Below are positions 8,970 to 20,324 of a stretch of 64,000 bases of DNA, piece by piece. The position numbers and the translations under genes were made by a program. The DNA is from Streptomyces reniochalinae (GTDB lineage: Bacteria > Actinomycetota > Actinomycetes > Streptomycetales > Streptomycetaceae). The stretch is taken from assembly GCF_003323735.1 (NCBI RefSeq), contig NZ_QOIM01000045.1, forward strand, positions 108,364-172,363, read 5' to 3'. The notes beneath the pieces were generated by a model, which was given only the letters and a program-made list of their open reading frames with translations, had not been told where the DNA came from and searched no databases. The stretch's first letter is position 1; every line of letters begins with the position of its first letter.

Positions 8970-9935
8970 ATGAGCGAGCCGACCGCCGCACACGAGGAAC
9001 AGGGCGCCGTGATCTCCACCCAGGGGCTCACCAAGCGCTACCGCGGCGGTCAGCTCGCCGTCGAAGGACTCGACCTGTCCGTGCCGCGCGGCAGCGTCTT
9101 CGGATTCCTGGGCCCCAACGGCTCGGGCAAGACGACGACCATCCGGATGCTGCTCGGCCTGATCGAGCCCACCGGCGGATCCGCCCACGTCCTCGGCGAG
9201 CCGATGCCGGGCTCGGCCCGGCGCGTCCTGCCCCATGTGGGCGCCCTCATCGAGGGCCCAGCGCTGTACGGCTACCTGACCGGACGGGAGAACCTGCTGC
9301 GCTACGACGCGGCCGACCCCACAGCCGACCCGCGCAGCCGCGCCGCACGCGCGGACCGGGCACTGGAGCGGGTGGGCCTGTCGGCCGCGGCCGCGAAGAA
9401 GGCACGCGCCTACTCGCTCGGCATGAAACAGCGGCTGGGGCTGGCCGCCGCGCTGCTCCAGCCGCGCGAACTGCTCGTCCTGGACGAGCCGACCAACGGC
9501 CTCGACCCGCAGGGGATGCGGGAGATCCGGTCCCTGGTGCGGGAGCTGGCCGACGACGGCATCACCGTCTTCCTCTCCTCCCACCTGCTGGACGAGATCG
9601 AGCAGGTCTGCACCCACACCGCCGTGATGCACCGGGGGCGCCTGATCACCCAGGGCACCGTCGCCCAGATGTCGGCGGGCGCACGCGGCAGACTGGCCGT
9701 CACCACACCCGATCCGGGCGAGGCCACAAGGGTGCTCAAGGAGGCGGGCGTGGCCGACCTGGTCACCGACGGGGAAGAGGTCAGCGGCGAGCCGCCGCAC
9801 GCGCACGAGCTCGCGGATCTCAACGCGGCGCTGGTGCGCGCCGGGGTCCGCGTCCGCGCCTTCGGGCTGCGGCGCGCCTCGCTGGAGGACGTGTTCGTCT
9901 CGCTCACCGGGGAGGGCTTCGATGTCGCAGGCTGA
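8970..9935 (+). CDS. ABC transporter ATP-binding protein (DrrA-type)
   Basis: The ATG at 8970 has an AGGGGG site 3-4 bases upstream; the product is 321 residues. Visible motifs are Walker A GPNGSGKTT (48-56), a C-loop of the form YSLGMKQRL (about 148-156), Walker B LLVLDEP (about 168-174) followed by the D-loop TNGLDPQG, and the switch His (SSHLLDEIEQ). The C-terminal about 80 residues match the DUF4162-like tail of DrrA/CcmA-type exporters. It powers the permease encoded next, whose start overlaps by 14 bases. The exporter class handles antibiotics, lipids or signals; the cargo is unknown. With the LolA-like gene upstream it probably forms a three-gene operon. Confidence 0.93.
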   Translation: MSEPTAAHEEQGAVISTQGLTKRYRGGQLAVEGLDLSVPRGSVFGFLGPNGSGKTTTIRMLLGLIEPTGGSAHVLGEPMPGSARRVLPHVGALIEGPALYGYLTGRENLLRYDAADPTADPRSRAARADRALERVGLSAAAAKKARAYSLGMKQRLGLAAALLQPRELLVLDEPTNGLDPQGMREIRSLVRELADDGITVFLSSHLLDEIEQVCTHTAVMHRGRLITQGTVAQMSAGARGRLAVTTPDPGEATRVLKEAGVADLVTDGEEVSGEPPHAHELADLNAALVRAGVRVRAFGLRRASLEDVFVSLTGEGFDVAG

Positions 9936-10821
9936 GACGGCGACCGGCGGCGGGCCGCCGGACTCCCGGGCGCGGCCCGCCCGTGCGGTGTGGTCGCTCG
10001 GGCTCTTCCGCAGCGAGCTGGCCGTCACCTTCCGGCGCTGGCGCACCCTGGCACTGCTGGCGGTGCTGGCCGCCGTACCGGTCCTCGTCGGCATCGCGGT
10101 GAAGATCGAGACCAGCGACGGCGGGTCTATCGGCGGCGGAGACGAGGGGGGACCCGCCTTCCTCTCCCAGGTCACCGGCAACGGGCTGTTCCTGGTCTTC
10201 ACCGCGCTGGCCGCCACCCTGCCGTTCTTCCTGCCGATGACCGTCGGGGTGATCGCGGGAGACGCCGTGGCGGGCGAGGCCGGCGCGGGCACCCTGCGGT
10301 ACCTGCTGGTCGCCCCCGCGGGCCGCACCCGGCTGCTGCTGGCGAAGTTCTCAGCTGTCCTGGCGTTCTGCCTGACCGCGACGGCGACCGTCGCCGTCTT
10401 CGCGCTGGCGACCGGGGCGCTCCTCTTCCCCACCGGGCAGGTCACCCTGCTGTCGGGCACCTCCGTCTCCTTCGGCGAGGGGCTGCTGCGCGCCATGGCC
10501 ATCGCCGTGACGGTCGCGCTCAGCCTCGTCGGCCTCGCGACGCTGGGCCTGTTCATCTCGACGCTCACCAACAGCGGTGTCGCCGCCATGGCGGCCACGG
10601 TCGGCCTGCTGATCACCGTGCAGATCCTGGGCGCCATCCCGCAGCTGGACGAGATCCACCCGTTCCTGTTCACCCACTACTGGCTCAGCTTCGCCGACCT
10701 GCTCAGGGAACCCGTCTACTGGGACGACCTGCTCAAGAACCTCGGCCTCCAGGCCCTCTACACGGCGGTCTTCGGCTCGGCCGCGTGGGCCGGGTTCGGC
10801 GCCAGGGACGTCACGGCGTAG
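9922..10821 (+). CDS. ABC-2 type permease
   Basis: This 299-residue membrane protein starts at an ATG 14 bases inside the ATPase gene, so translation is coupled. An N-terminal cytoplasmic tail (about 30 residues) precedes six predicted hydrophobic segments: about 38-56, 80-103, 125-160 (with GEAGAGTLRYLLVAP, the conserved elbow of ABC-2 permeases), 180-205, 215-240 and the C-terminal helix. It forms the membrane channel of the exporter with the upstream ATPase. A Gly/Asp insert after helix 1 (about 62-78) faces outside. Substrate is unknown. It is convergent with the RarD gene, 27 bases apart. Confidence 0.9.
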   Translation: MSQAETATGGGPPDSRARPARAVWSLGLFRSELAVTFRRWRTLALLAVLAAVPVLVGIAVKIETSDGGSIGGGDEGGPAFLSQVTGNGLFLVFTALAATLPFFLPMTVGVIAGDAVAGEAGAGTLRYLLVAPAGRTRLLLAKFSAVLAFCLTATATVAVFALATGALLFPTGQVTLLSGTSVSFGEGLLRAMAIAVTVALSLVGLATLGLFISTLTNSGVAAMAATVGLLITVQILGAIPQLDEIHPFLFTHYWLSFADLLREPVYWDDLLKNLGLQALYTAVFGSAAWAGFGARDVTA

Positions 10822-10848
10822 GGCTGCTCCCGCTGGTCCGGCTCCGGC

Positions 10849-11826
10849 TCACGGGCGCGGGGACGCCTCCGTGACGGCGGTGGCCGCGCCCTCCTCGCCC
10901 TGGGCGCGGGCGCGTGCCGCCGCGGCGCGCAGCGCGGCCCGGCCCTTGTGGGCGTTGCGCAGCGCGTCCCACGTCAGCAGGCACAGCGCCACCCACACCA
11001 GGCCGAAGCCTGCCCAGCGCTCGGGCGGCATCTCCTCGTGGAAGACGGTGAGGCCGAGGACGAACATGAAGGCCGGGGCGAGGTACTGCAAAAGGCCGAT
11101 CGTCGAGAGCGGCAGCCGTACGGCGGCGCTGCCGAAGAAGATGAGCGGCAGCGCGGTGGCCACGCCCGCGCAGGCCAGCAGCAGCGCGTGGCCGAGCCCC
11201 TGGGTGGTGAAGGAGGAGTCCCCCCGGGCGCCGAGGAAGAGCAGGAAGCCCAGCGCCGGAAGGAACTGCACGGCGGTCTCCGCGCTGAAGCTCTCCACCC
11301 CTTCGAGCTTGATGTGCTTCTTGAGCAGACCGTAGGTGGCGAAGCTGAACGCCAGGCAGAGGGAGATCCAGGGCAGCCGGCCGTAGGCGACGGTCATCAC
11401 CACGACGGCGAGGGCGCCGATGCCGACGGCGACCCACTGGGCGACGCGCAGCCTCTCGCGCAGCAGCAGCACGCCGAAGGCGATGGAGACCAGCGGGTTG
11501 ATGAAGTAGCCCAGGGACGACTCCAGGACCTTGTCGGCGCTGACCGACCAGATGAACAGCCCCCAGTTGACGGAGATCACGGCCGCCGCCAGCACCAGCA
11601 GGCCCAGCGTTCTGGGCTGCCGCACCAGCGCCGTCACCCACGACCAGCGGCGCAGCAGCGCCAGGATCACCAGGGCCGTGGGCAGCGACCACACCATGCG
11701 GTGGGCGAGCACCTCGCCGGCGCCGGTGTCGGCGAGGGCGTGCCAGTACAGCGGGAGCAGCCCCCACAGGCCGTACGCAGCGAAGCCGAACAGCAGGCCT
11801 GTGCGCTGCGCGCTCGGTGTTCCCAT
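10849..11826 (-). CDS. rarD: RarD-type EamA family permease
   Basis: The product is 325 residues with ten hydrophobic segments in two EamA repeats. The opening GLLFGFAAYGLWGLLPLYW and the following EVLAHRMVWSLP are the RarD signature. E. coli RarD was linked to chloramphenicol sensitivity, but the transported compound is unknown; EamA carriers move small metabolites across the cytoplasmic membrane. The C-terminal about 35 residues are Ala/Arg-rich, cytoplasmic and not conserved. The gene lies 181 bases downstream of korB on the same strand, separated from it by a strong terminator, so it needs its own promoter. Confidence 0.88.
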   Translation of the reverse strand: MGTPSAQRTGLLFGFAAYGLWGLLPLYWHALADTGAGEVLAHRMVWSLPTALVILALLRRWSWVTALVRQPRTLGLLVLAAAVISVNWGLFIWSVSADKVLESSLGYFINPLVSIAFGVLLLRERLRVAQWVAVGIGALAVVVMTVAYGRLPWISLCLAFSFATYGLLKKHIKLEGVESFSAETAVQFLPALGFLLFLGARGDSSFTTQGLGHALLLACAGVATALPLIFFGSAAVRLPLSTIGLLQYLAPAFMFVLGLTVFHEEMPPERWAGFGLVWVALCLLTWDALRNAHKGRAALRAAAARARAQGEEGAATAVTEASPRP

Positions 11827-11950
11827 GAGCCCTCCCCGCCTTCTGGTCCCGGTGTGGTGTGTCGGCCTCTCGAAGGTAGCCGGAGGGCTCCCCTCTTGTC
11901 ATTTCCGTACCGAATTATGGTCCTGTCGGTCCTCGGGGGGCGGGTGAGAC

Positions 11951-11990
11951 GCGGCAAGGCCCGGCACCGCGGGGTGCCGGGCCTTGCCGC
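11951..11990 (-). terminator. Terminator downstream of korAB
   Basis: A perfect 18-bp stem (11951-11968 with 11973-11990) with loop GCGG lies 18 bases after the korB stop codon. It isolates korAB from rarD. Confidence 0.85.
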
Positions 11991-12007
11991 GAGACGGAGC
12001 GGGGGGC

Positions 12008-13130
<1,123 letters not shown>

Positions 13131-13138
<8 letters not shown>

Positions 13139-15068
13139 GTGCGAGGGCCTCCTTGAGTGCGGTCGCGAGCTGCTCGGCCTTGAACGGCAGGCCGCGGACC
13201 TGCGTGTACGACTGCGCGTCGACCAGATACCTGGCGCGGATCAAAGTGGCGAGCTGGCCCAGGTTCATCTCCGGGATGACGACCTTCTCGTAACGCTTCA
13301 GCACCTCGCCCAGATTCCGCGGGAACGGGTTGAGGTGGCGCAGATGGGCCTGCGCGATCTCGTCCCCGGCGGCCCTGACCCGGCGCACCGCGGCGGTGAT
13401 CGGCCCGTACGTCGAACCCCAGCCCAGCACCAGCAGCTTCGCGTCCCCGCTCGGGTCGTCGACCTCCACTTCGGGGACCTCGACGCCGTCCACCTTCGCC
13501 TGGCGGGTGCGGACCATGAAGTCGTGGTTGGCCGGGTCGTAGGAGATGTTGCCCGTGCCGTCCTGCTTCTCGATACCGCCGATGCGGTGTTCGAGACCGG
13601 GGGTGCCGGGCACCGCCCACGGCCGGGCCAGCGTGTGGGGATCGCGCTTGTAGGGCCAGAAGACCTCGGTGCCGTCGTCCAGCTCGTGGTTGGCGCCCGA
13701 GGCGAACCGGACGCGCAGGTCGGGCAGGTCGTCCACGTCCGGGATCCGCCACGGCTCCGAGCCGTTCGCCAGGTAGCCGTCCGAGAGCAGGAACACCGGC
13801 GTCCGGTAGGTGAGCGCGATCCGCGCCGCGTCCAGCGCCGCCGTGAAGCAGTCGGCCGGGGTGGACGGCGCCACGATCGGCACCGGCGCCTCGCCGTTGC
13901 GCCCGTACATCGCCTGGAGCAGGTCGGCCTGCTCCGTCTTGGTCGGCAGGCCCGTGGAGGGGCCGCCGCGCTGGATGTCGATGATCAGCAGCGGCAGTTC
14001 CAGCGAGACGGCCAGCCCGATGGTCTCCGACTTGAGCGCCACCCCCGGGCCCGACGTCGTGGTCACCGCGAGCGAACCGCCGAACGCGGCACCCAGCGCC
14101 GCGCCGATCCCCGCGATCTCGTCCTCGGCCTGGAAGGAGCGCACCCCGAAGTTCTTGTGCTTGCTCAGCTCGTGCAGCACGTCGGACGCCGGGGTGATCG
14201 GGTACGAGCCCAGGAACAGCGGCAGGTCCGCCTGCTGGGAGGCGGCGACCAGCCCGTAGGAGAGGGCCAGGTTCCCCGAGATGTTGCGGTAGGTGCCCGG
14301 AGGGAAGGCGGACGAGGCCGGGGCGACCTCGTAGGAGACCGCGAAATCCTCGGTCGTCTCCCCGAAATTCCACCCGGCGCGGAACGCCGCGATGTTCGCC
14401 TCGGCGATGTCCGGCTTCTTCGCGAACTTCGACCGCAGGAACGCCTCGGTCTGCTCGGTGGGCCGGTGGTACATCCACGACAGCAGACCGAGCGCGAACA
14501 TGTTCTTCGACCGCCCGGCCTCCTTGCGGCCCAGCTCGAAGCCCTTGAGCGCCTCGACGGTCAACGTCGTCAGCGGCACCTGGTGCACGCGGTAGCCGTC
14601 CAGCGAACCGTCCTCGAGGGGGCTGCCGGCGTAGCCGACCTTCGCCATCGCCCGCTTGGTGAACTCGTCCGTGTTGACGATGATCTCGGCGCCGCGCGGC
14701 ACGTCCGCGATGTTCGCCTTCAGCGCGGCCGGGTTCATCGCCACCAGCACGTTGGGCGCGTCGCCCGGCGTGAGGATGTCGTGGTCGGCGAAGTGCAGCT
14801 GGAAGCTGGAGACGCCCGGCAGCGTGCCCGCGGGGGCGCGGATCTCCGCCGGGAAGTTCGGCAGCGTCGACAAGTCGTTGCCGAACGAGGCCGTCTCCGA
14901 CGTGAAGCGGTCTCCGGTGAGCTGCATGCCGTCGCCGGAGTCGCCCGCGAACCGGATGATCACCCGGTCCAGGCGCCTGACCTCTTTGCTGCCGGCGTCC
15001 CGTCCGGGGCCCTGGCCCCCTTCGGGGCCGGACTGGGGCCCGGCTGGGCTTTCGACCTGACTGGTCAC
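13131..15068 (-). CDS. korA: 2-oxoacid:ferredoxin oxidoreductase, fused gamma-alpha subunit
   Basis: The GTG at 15068 follows GGGAGGT about 10 bases upstream and gives 645 residues; an in-frame TTG at 15089 lies before that site and is unlikely. The N-terminal third (about 30-220) is the gamma domain, opening RVIIRFAGDSGDGMQLTGDRF. The rest is the alpha/pyrimidine-binding domain with GSYPITPASDVLHEL, FQAEDEIAGIGAALGAAFGG and TTTSGPG. Gamma-alpha fusion is the normal two-gene actinobacterial form. With KorB it releases low-potential electrons to ferredoxin. It is the first gene of a two-gene operon and is transcribed away from the divergent nuo cluster, with a two-component system in between. 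Confidence 0.93.
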
Positions 15069-15303
15069 GGTGGATCGGACCTCCCTCAAGGCGGCGGCTC
15101 GTCAGCCATCGTACGTTGCTAAGGGTTGCCTTCCCGCAGCTGTTCCCATCGTGGACACATTTTTGAGACGGCTGTGCGCATCCGGGTGCCGCAGCCCTCC
15201 GTGCGGACGGCGCCGCACCGGAGCACGCCCGCACCTGCCGCCCTCGCACCCGCTCCGACCAGCGCGAAAGCCCTCCTCGCCCAGGCACGCCTGCCGCCGG
15301 ACC

Positions 15304-15963
15304 CTAGGAGTTCAGATAGCGCAGCACCGCCAGCACCCGACGGTGATCCGCGTCACTCTGGGGCAGACCCAGCTTCGAAAAGATGTTGCTGACGTGCTTC
15401 TCGACCGCACCGGGGCTGACCACCAGCTCACCCGCGATCGCCGAGTTCGTCCTTCCCTCGGCCATCGCGGCCAGCACCTCACGCTCCCGCGGTGTCAGCC
15501 CGGCCAGCACGTCCTGCCTGCGGCTGCGCCCCAGCAGCTGGGCCACCACCTCCGGATCCAGCGCCGTGCCGCCGTCCGCGACCCGCGCGACGGCCTCCAC
15601 GAACTCCCTGACCTCCGCCACCCGGTCCTTGAGCAGATAGCCCACCCCGCGGCTCGACCCGGCCAGCAACTCCGTCGCGTACTGCTCCTCCACGTACTGC
15701 GAGAGCACCAGCACCCCAAGCCCCGGATGGCGCGCACGCAGCCGGACCGCTGCCCGCACGCCCTCGTCCGTGTGAGTGGGCGGCATCCGCACGTCCGCGA
15801 CCACCACATCCGGTGCCCGCCCTGCCGCGGCCAGCTCCTCCACCGCGGCGACGAGCGCCTCGCCGTCCGAGACGCCGGCCACCACCTCGTGCCCCCGGTC
15901 GGTCAGCAGCCGCGTCAGACCCTCCCGCAGCAGGACGGAGTCCTCGGCGATCACCACGCGCAC
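15304..15963 (-). CDS. NarL-family response regulator
   Basis: The receiver opens VRVVIAEDSVLLREGL: acidic pocket Glu7/Asp8, phosphoacceptor Asp57 (VVVADVRMPP) and switch Lys in GYLLKDRV. The C-terminal LuxR-type HTH reads LTPREREVLAAMAEG and VEKHVSNIFSKL. The GTG at 15963 has GGAG 6 bases upstream and gives 219 residues, the family norm. An in-frame GTG at 16155 overlaps the kinase stop codon (GTGA) and would add 64 low-complexity residues; coupling makes it possible, but no homology supports that tail. It pairs with the kinase directly upstream. Likely targets are the neighbouring nuo or kor promoters, which is inference. Confidence 0.9.
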   Translation of the reverse strand: MRVVIAEDSVLLREGLTRLLTDRGHEVVAGVSDGEALVAAVEELAAAGRAPDVVVADVRMPPTHTDEGVRAAVRLRARHPGLGVLVLSQYVEEQYATELLAGSSRGVGYLLKDRVAEVREFVEAVARVADGGTALDPEVVAQLLGRSRRQDVLAGLTPREREVLAAMAEGRTNSAIAGELVVSPGAVEKHVSNIFSKLGLPQSDADHRRVLAVLRYLNS

Positions 15964-16151
15964 CGTGTGCTCCGCGCTGTTTCCCCCGATGGTCTCCCCC
16001 GATGTCTCCCCCACGTTCCTCCCCACGTACTGCCCCCACTTCGCCCGGCCGCCCCTCGGCGACGCCCTCAGCATCCCAGAACGCGGGCTCTTCTTCCGCT
16101 CTCCGCCCTGCCCGCTCCGCTTCTCCGCCCTGCTCCCTCCGCCCGTGCCGT

Positions 16152-17483
16152 TCACCTCCAGGGCAGCTCCGCCGTCACCGCCGTGGGGCCGCCGGCCGGC
16201 GAGTCCACCACCAGCAGCCCGTCCACCGCGCTCAGCCGGTCGGCGAGGCCGGCCAGCCCCGAACCTTCCGCGACCGACGCCCCGCCTCGCCCGTCGTCCG
16301 TCACCTGGATGAGCAGCCGCTCACCACTGCGCCATATCTCCACCGAGGCGCGGCGCGCGCCGCTGTGCTTGCTGATGTTCTGCAGCAGCTCCGAGACGGT
16401 GAAGTAGGCGATCCCCTCGATGGCGGCCGCCGGCCGCTGGGGCAGCTCCGCCGTGACCGCGACCGGAACGGTGCAGCGCGCCGCGACCGCGGACAGCGCC
16501 GGGCCCAGCCCCCGGTCGGTGAGGATCGCCGGATGGATCCCGCGCGCCAGGTCGCGCAGCTCCCCGAGCGCCAGCTTCACCTCCTGGTGCGCCTGATCGA
16601 CCACCGTGGCCGCGCCCCGGGGATCCTCGCCCAGCTTCTCCTTCGCCATCCCGAGCCCCATCGCCAGCGACACCAGGCGCGCTTGCGCCCCGTCGTGCAG
16701 ATCCCGCTCGATGCGGCGCAGGTCGGCAGCCGCCGTGTCCACGACCACACCGCGGTCCGTCTCCAGCTCCGTCACCCGCACCGCCAGCGACGAAGGCCCC
16801 AGCAGGCCGCCGACCAGCACCTTGTCGACCTGCACCAGGCCGCGGACCAGCCACGGCGTCACCAGGACGGCCAACAGCCCGCACCCCGCCACGAACACCA
16901 GCTCGACGGGGCCGTCCAGCACTCTCGCGTGCGCCGGCCGCGGGGAGCCGACGGTGATGCCGCCGGTGCCCACCTGGAGGGCGGGGCGGTCCGCGTACAG
17001 GGGGAAGAGCCACGCCCACGCCGGGTAGGACAGCAGCGTCCAGCCGGCGCACCAGCTCAGCCCGCCCGCCACGCAGCTGAAGAACGACCAGGGCAGGTGC
17101 AGCAGCGCGTAGAGCAGGTGCCGCCAGGACACCCCGCTGCGCAGCAGGGCGCCTATCCACGACATCACCCCGCTCGACCGCCGCAGCGTCCGCACCGGTT
17201 CGGGCTCCCCGACCTCGAGATCCAGCAGACCGCGCGCCCTGGCACGCTCCAGGTGCCCCAGGGCCCGGCACCCCGCGAGCCCGGCCGCCAGCACCGGCAG
17301 CCCGACGAAGGTGATGAGCAGGGCGGAGCCGAACGCGAGCGCGCCGAAGGCGTAGCAGAAGGCGATGCACGCCAGCGGCAGCCCCGTGACCACGTACGTG
17401 AGCTCGCGCATCGACTGCCGGGCCAGCGGCGCCCGCAGTGCAGCAAGCCACCAGGGGCGGGGGAGAGGGGTCACCGTGGTCAT
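16152..17483 (-). CDS. Sensor histidine kinase (HisKA_3 type) with Sensor domain
   Basis: The ATG at 17483 begins MTTVTPLPRPWW and gives 443 residues. An N-terminal membrane sensor region (about 15-225) has four to five hydrophobic segments in the pattern of the actinobacterial Sensor domain. The dimerisation/phosphotransfer helix has His263 in ERDLHDGAQARL. The ATPase domain shows SELLQNISKHSGA (N box) and DDGRGG (G1); a final GSGLAGLADRLSAVDG is the G2/lid. It phosphorylates the response regulator encoded immediately downstream. Very short periplasmic loops suggest membrane-stress or intramembrane sensing. It is divergent from nuoA across 287 bases. Confidence 0.92.
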   Translation of the reverse strand: MTTVTPLPRPWWLAALRAPLARQSMRELTYVVTGLPLACIAFCYAFGALAFGSALLITFVGLPVLAAGLAGCRALGHLERARARGLLDLEVGEPEPVRTLRRSSGVMSWIGALLRSGVSWRHLLYALLHLPWSFFSCVAGGLSWCAGWTLLSYPAWAWLFPLYADRPALQVGTGGITVGSPRPAHARVLDGPVELVFVAGCGLLAVLVTPWLVRGLVQVDKVLVGGLLGPSSLAVRVTELETDRGVVVDTAAADLRRIERDLHDGAQARLVSLAMGLGMAKEKLGEDPRGAATVVDQAHQEVKLALGELRDLARGIHPAILTDRGLGPALSAVAARCTVPVAVTAELPQRPAAAIEGIAYFTVSELLQNISKHSGARRASVEIWRSGERLLIQVTDDGRGGASVAEGSGLAGLADRLSAVDGLLVVDSPAGGPTAVTAELPWR

Positions 17484-17543
17484 GCCGCAAGGATCCGTTG
17501 CTCCGGGGCGACGGGGAATCCCGCGCACCGCAGTCCTCCGAGG

Positions 17544-17555
17544 GGGGTTAACCCC
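17544..17555. promoter_or_regulatory. 12-bp palindrome between kinase and nuoA genes
   Basis: GGGGTTAACCCC is a perfect palindrome about 60 bases upstream of the kinase start and about 215 bases upstream of nuoA. Its AT-rich centre stands out in very GC-rich DNA. An operator for the adjacent regulator is a guess. Confidence 0.35.
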
Positions 17556-17571
17556 ACCCCGGGCCCCTGCG

Positions 17572-17615
17572 CCGGCGCCGTGCCGGGCGTCGGCTCCGGC
17601 GCCGTGCCGGGCGTC
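17572..17615. repeat. Two 20-bp direct repeats in the kinase-nuoA gap
   Basis: CCGGCGCCGTGCCGGGCGTC occurs identically at 17572-17591 and 17596-17615, period 24 bases, in the non-coding gap between the kinase gene and nuoA. It could be a tandem regulator site or simple slippage. Confidence 0.6.
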
Positions 17616-17770
17616 CTCGCGGGCTCGGCCCGCTCTCGTCCGGAAACCGTCAGGGCGCCGGGCCCGGGCCCGTCCCGGAGTGTGACGCTGCTGTCCTCCG
17701 GGAGCGCGGCAGGGCCTACACTCCGTGCGTACAGATCGTCGAAAGCAAACACCGACACGGGACGGGACAG

Positions 17771-18142
17771 GTGCCGGACTACTTCCACGGCTACGCGGTC
17801 GTCGGGCTGGTGGCCGTCGTCGGTGTGCTCTTCGTGGGCGTGGCCTTCTCGGCCGGCCGGCTGCTGCGGCCCGTCGTCCCCACCCGCGAGAAGATGCTGA
17901 CCTACGAGTGCGGCGTCGACCCGGTCGGCGAAGGCTGGGCACACACCCAGATCCGCTACTACGTCTACGCCTTCCTGTACGTCATCTTCGCGGTCGACTC
18001 GGTCTTCCTCTTCCCCTGGGCGACGGTCTTCGACGCCCCGGGCTTCGGCGGGATCACGCTCGCCGAGATGTTCGTCTTCCTCGGCTTCCTGACCGTCGGG
18101 CTGCTGTACGCGTACAAGAAGGGCGTCCTGGAATGGACGTAA
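17771..18142 (+). CDS. nuoA: NADH-quinone oxidoreductase subunit A (second copy type)
   Basis: The GTG at 17771 gives 123 residues with three hydrophobic segments (about 8-30, 60-85, 92-115). The NuoA loop signature is present: EKMLTYECGVDPVGEGW then RYYVYAFLYVIFAVDSVFLFPW. NuoA is a membrane subunit next to the quinone tunnel of complex I. It is the first gene of a ten-gene operon; a possible -10 (TACACT, 17717-17722) lies upstream without a clear -35. The stop overlaps nuoB by 10 bases. The cluster resembles the second nuo set (nuo2) of Streptomyces rather than the main 14-gene operon. Confidence 0.93.
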   Translation: MPDYFHGYAVVGLVAVVGVLFVGVAFSAGRLLRPVVPTREKMLTYECGVDPVGEGWAHTQIRYYVYAFLYVIFAVDSVFLFPWATVFDAPGFGGITLAEMFVFLGFLTVGLLYAYKKGVLEWT

Positions 18143-19118
18143 CGCACACCCCGGACCCCGCCCCGGCCCCGCGCCCCGAGGGCCGCCCCCGACTCGGCCT
18201 GCTCTCGCGGCTGGCCCCCGAGCCGATGAAGGTGGTCCTCAACTGGGGCCGCCGCTACAGCCTGTGGGTCTTCAACTTCGGCCTGGCCTGCTGCGCCATC
18301 GAGTTCATCGCCGCGTCCATGGCGCGCCACGACTTCATCCGGCTCGGCGTCATCCCCTTCGCCCCGGGACCCCGGCAGGCCGACCTGATGGTCGTCTCCG
18401 GCACGGTCACCGACAAGATGGCCCCCGCCGTCAAACGCCTGTACGAGCAGATGCCGGAGCCCAAGTACGTCATCTCCTTCGGCGCCTGCTCCAACTGCGG
18501 CGGCCCCTACTGGGACTCCTACGCCGTCACCAAGGGCGTCGACCAGATCATCCCCGTCGACGTCTACGTGCCCGGCTGCCCGCCCCGCCCCGAAGCGCTG
18601 CTCCAAGGCGTGCTCAAGCTCCAGGAGAAGATCGCCGCCGAGTCCACCGCCGACCGCTACGCGGACGCGCGCGGATACGCCCGCAGCCCGGGCCCGGGCC
18701 CGGGCCCGGGCCCTTCGGCCGCGGCCCTCACCAGCGACCTGGTGGCCCCGCCCGCGGCCCCGGCCCCCGGTGGCCCGGGTCCCGGGGAGCCAGGTCTCGG
18801 GAGTTCGGTCCCCGATAGCCCGGCTGCTGGTCCGATCCCCGGTGATCCGGCCGCTGCTGGCCCGGCTCCTGACGGTCCGGCCGCTGGCGGCCCGGCTCGC
18901 GGTGGTCCGGCGGATGGCGGTTCGGCCTCCGGCGTTCCGTCGGACGGCGGCTCGGACCGCGGGGCTTCGTCGGACGGCGGCTCGGACCATGACGCCTCGT
19001 CGGACGGCGGCTCCGACCACGGAGCTTCGCCCGGCGGCCCCTCGGCCGGTGGCCGCACGTCCGGCGGTCCTTCGGACGACGGCTCGTCCGGCGGCCCCGC
19101 AGACTCGAAGGAGGAGCG

Positions 19119-19122
<4 letters not shown>
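18133..19122 (+). CDS. nuoB: NADH-quinone oxidoreductase subunit B with long disordered tail
   Basis: NuoB carries the terminal 4Fe-4S cluster N2 that passes electrons to quinone. All ligands are present: Cys53-Cys54 (LACCAIEF), Cys119 (FGACSNCGG) and Cys149 (VPGCPPRPE). The core ends near residue 180, the usual family length; the predicted product is 329 residues. The extra about 145 residues are Gly/Pro/Ser/Asp repeats: a Pro-Gly run from a self-complementary DNA tract, then three 10-residue repeats like SDGGSDRGAS. No stop interrupts the tail and GTGA coupling to nuoC is intact, so the tail is probably translated. The tail's role is unknown. It is co-transcribed with nuoA and nuoC. Confidence 0.92.
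18687..18713. repeat. 27-nt self-complementary CCCGGG tract inside nuoB
   Basis: Alternating CCC and GGG triplets (nine triplets) form a fully self-complementary tract, encoding the Pro-Gly run in the NuoB tail. It could fold into mRNA hairpins or cruciform-like structures and is prone to slippage in 6-base steps without frameshift. Confidence 0.85.
18940..19029 (+). repeat. Three 30-bp tandem repeats inside nuoB
   Basis: Units at 18940-18969, 18970-18999 and 19000-19029 differ at only a few bases and encode SDGGSDRGAS, SDGGSDHDAS and SDGGSDHGAS. The period is a multiple of three, so copy-number change would keep the frame. Confidence 0.88.

Positions 19123-20323
<1,201 letters not shown>

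Positions 20324-20324
<1 letters not shown>

Noticed and set aside
16155..16155. Response-regulator start at GTG 16155 (64 more residues)
   Set aside because: The extra residues are low-complexity and unlike any receiver; GTG 15963 has a proper ribosome-binding site and gives the family length. It stays possible because it overlaps the kinase stop.
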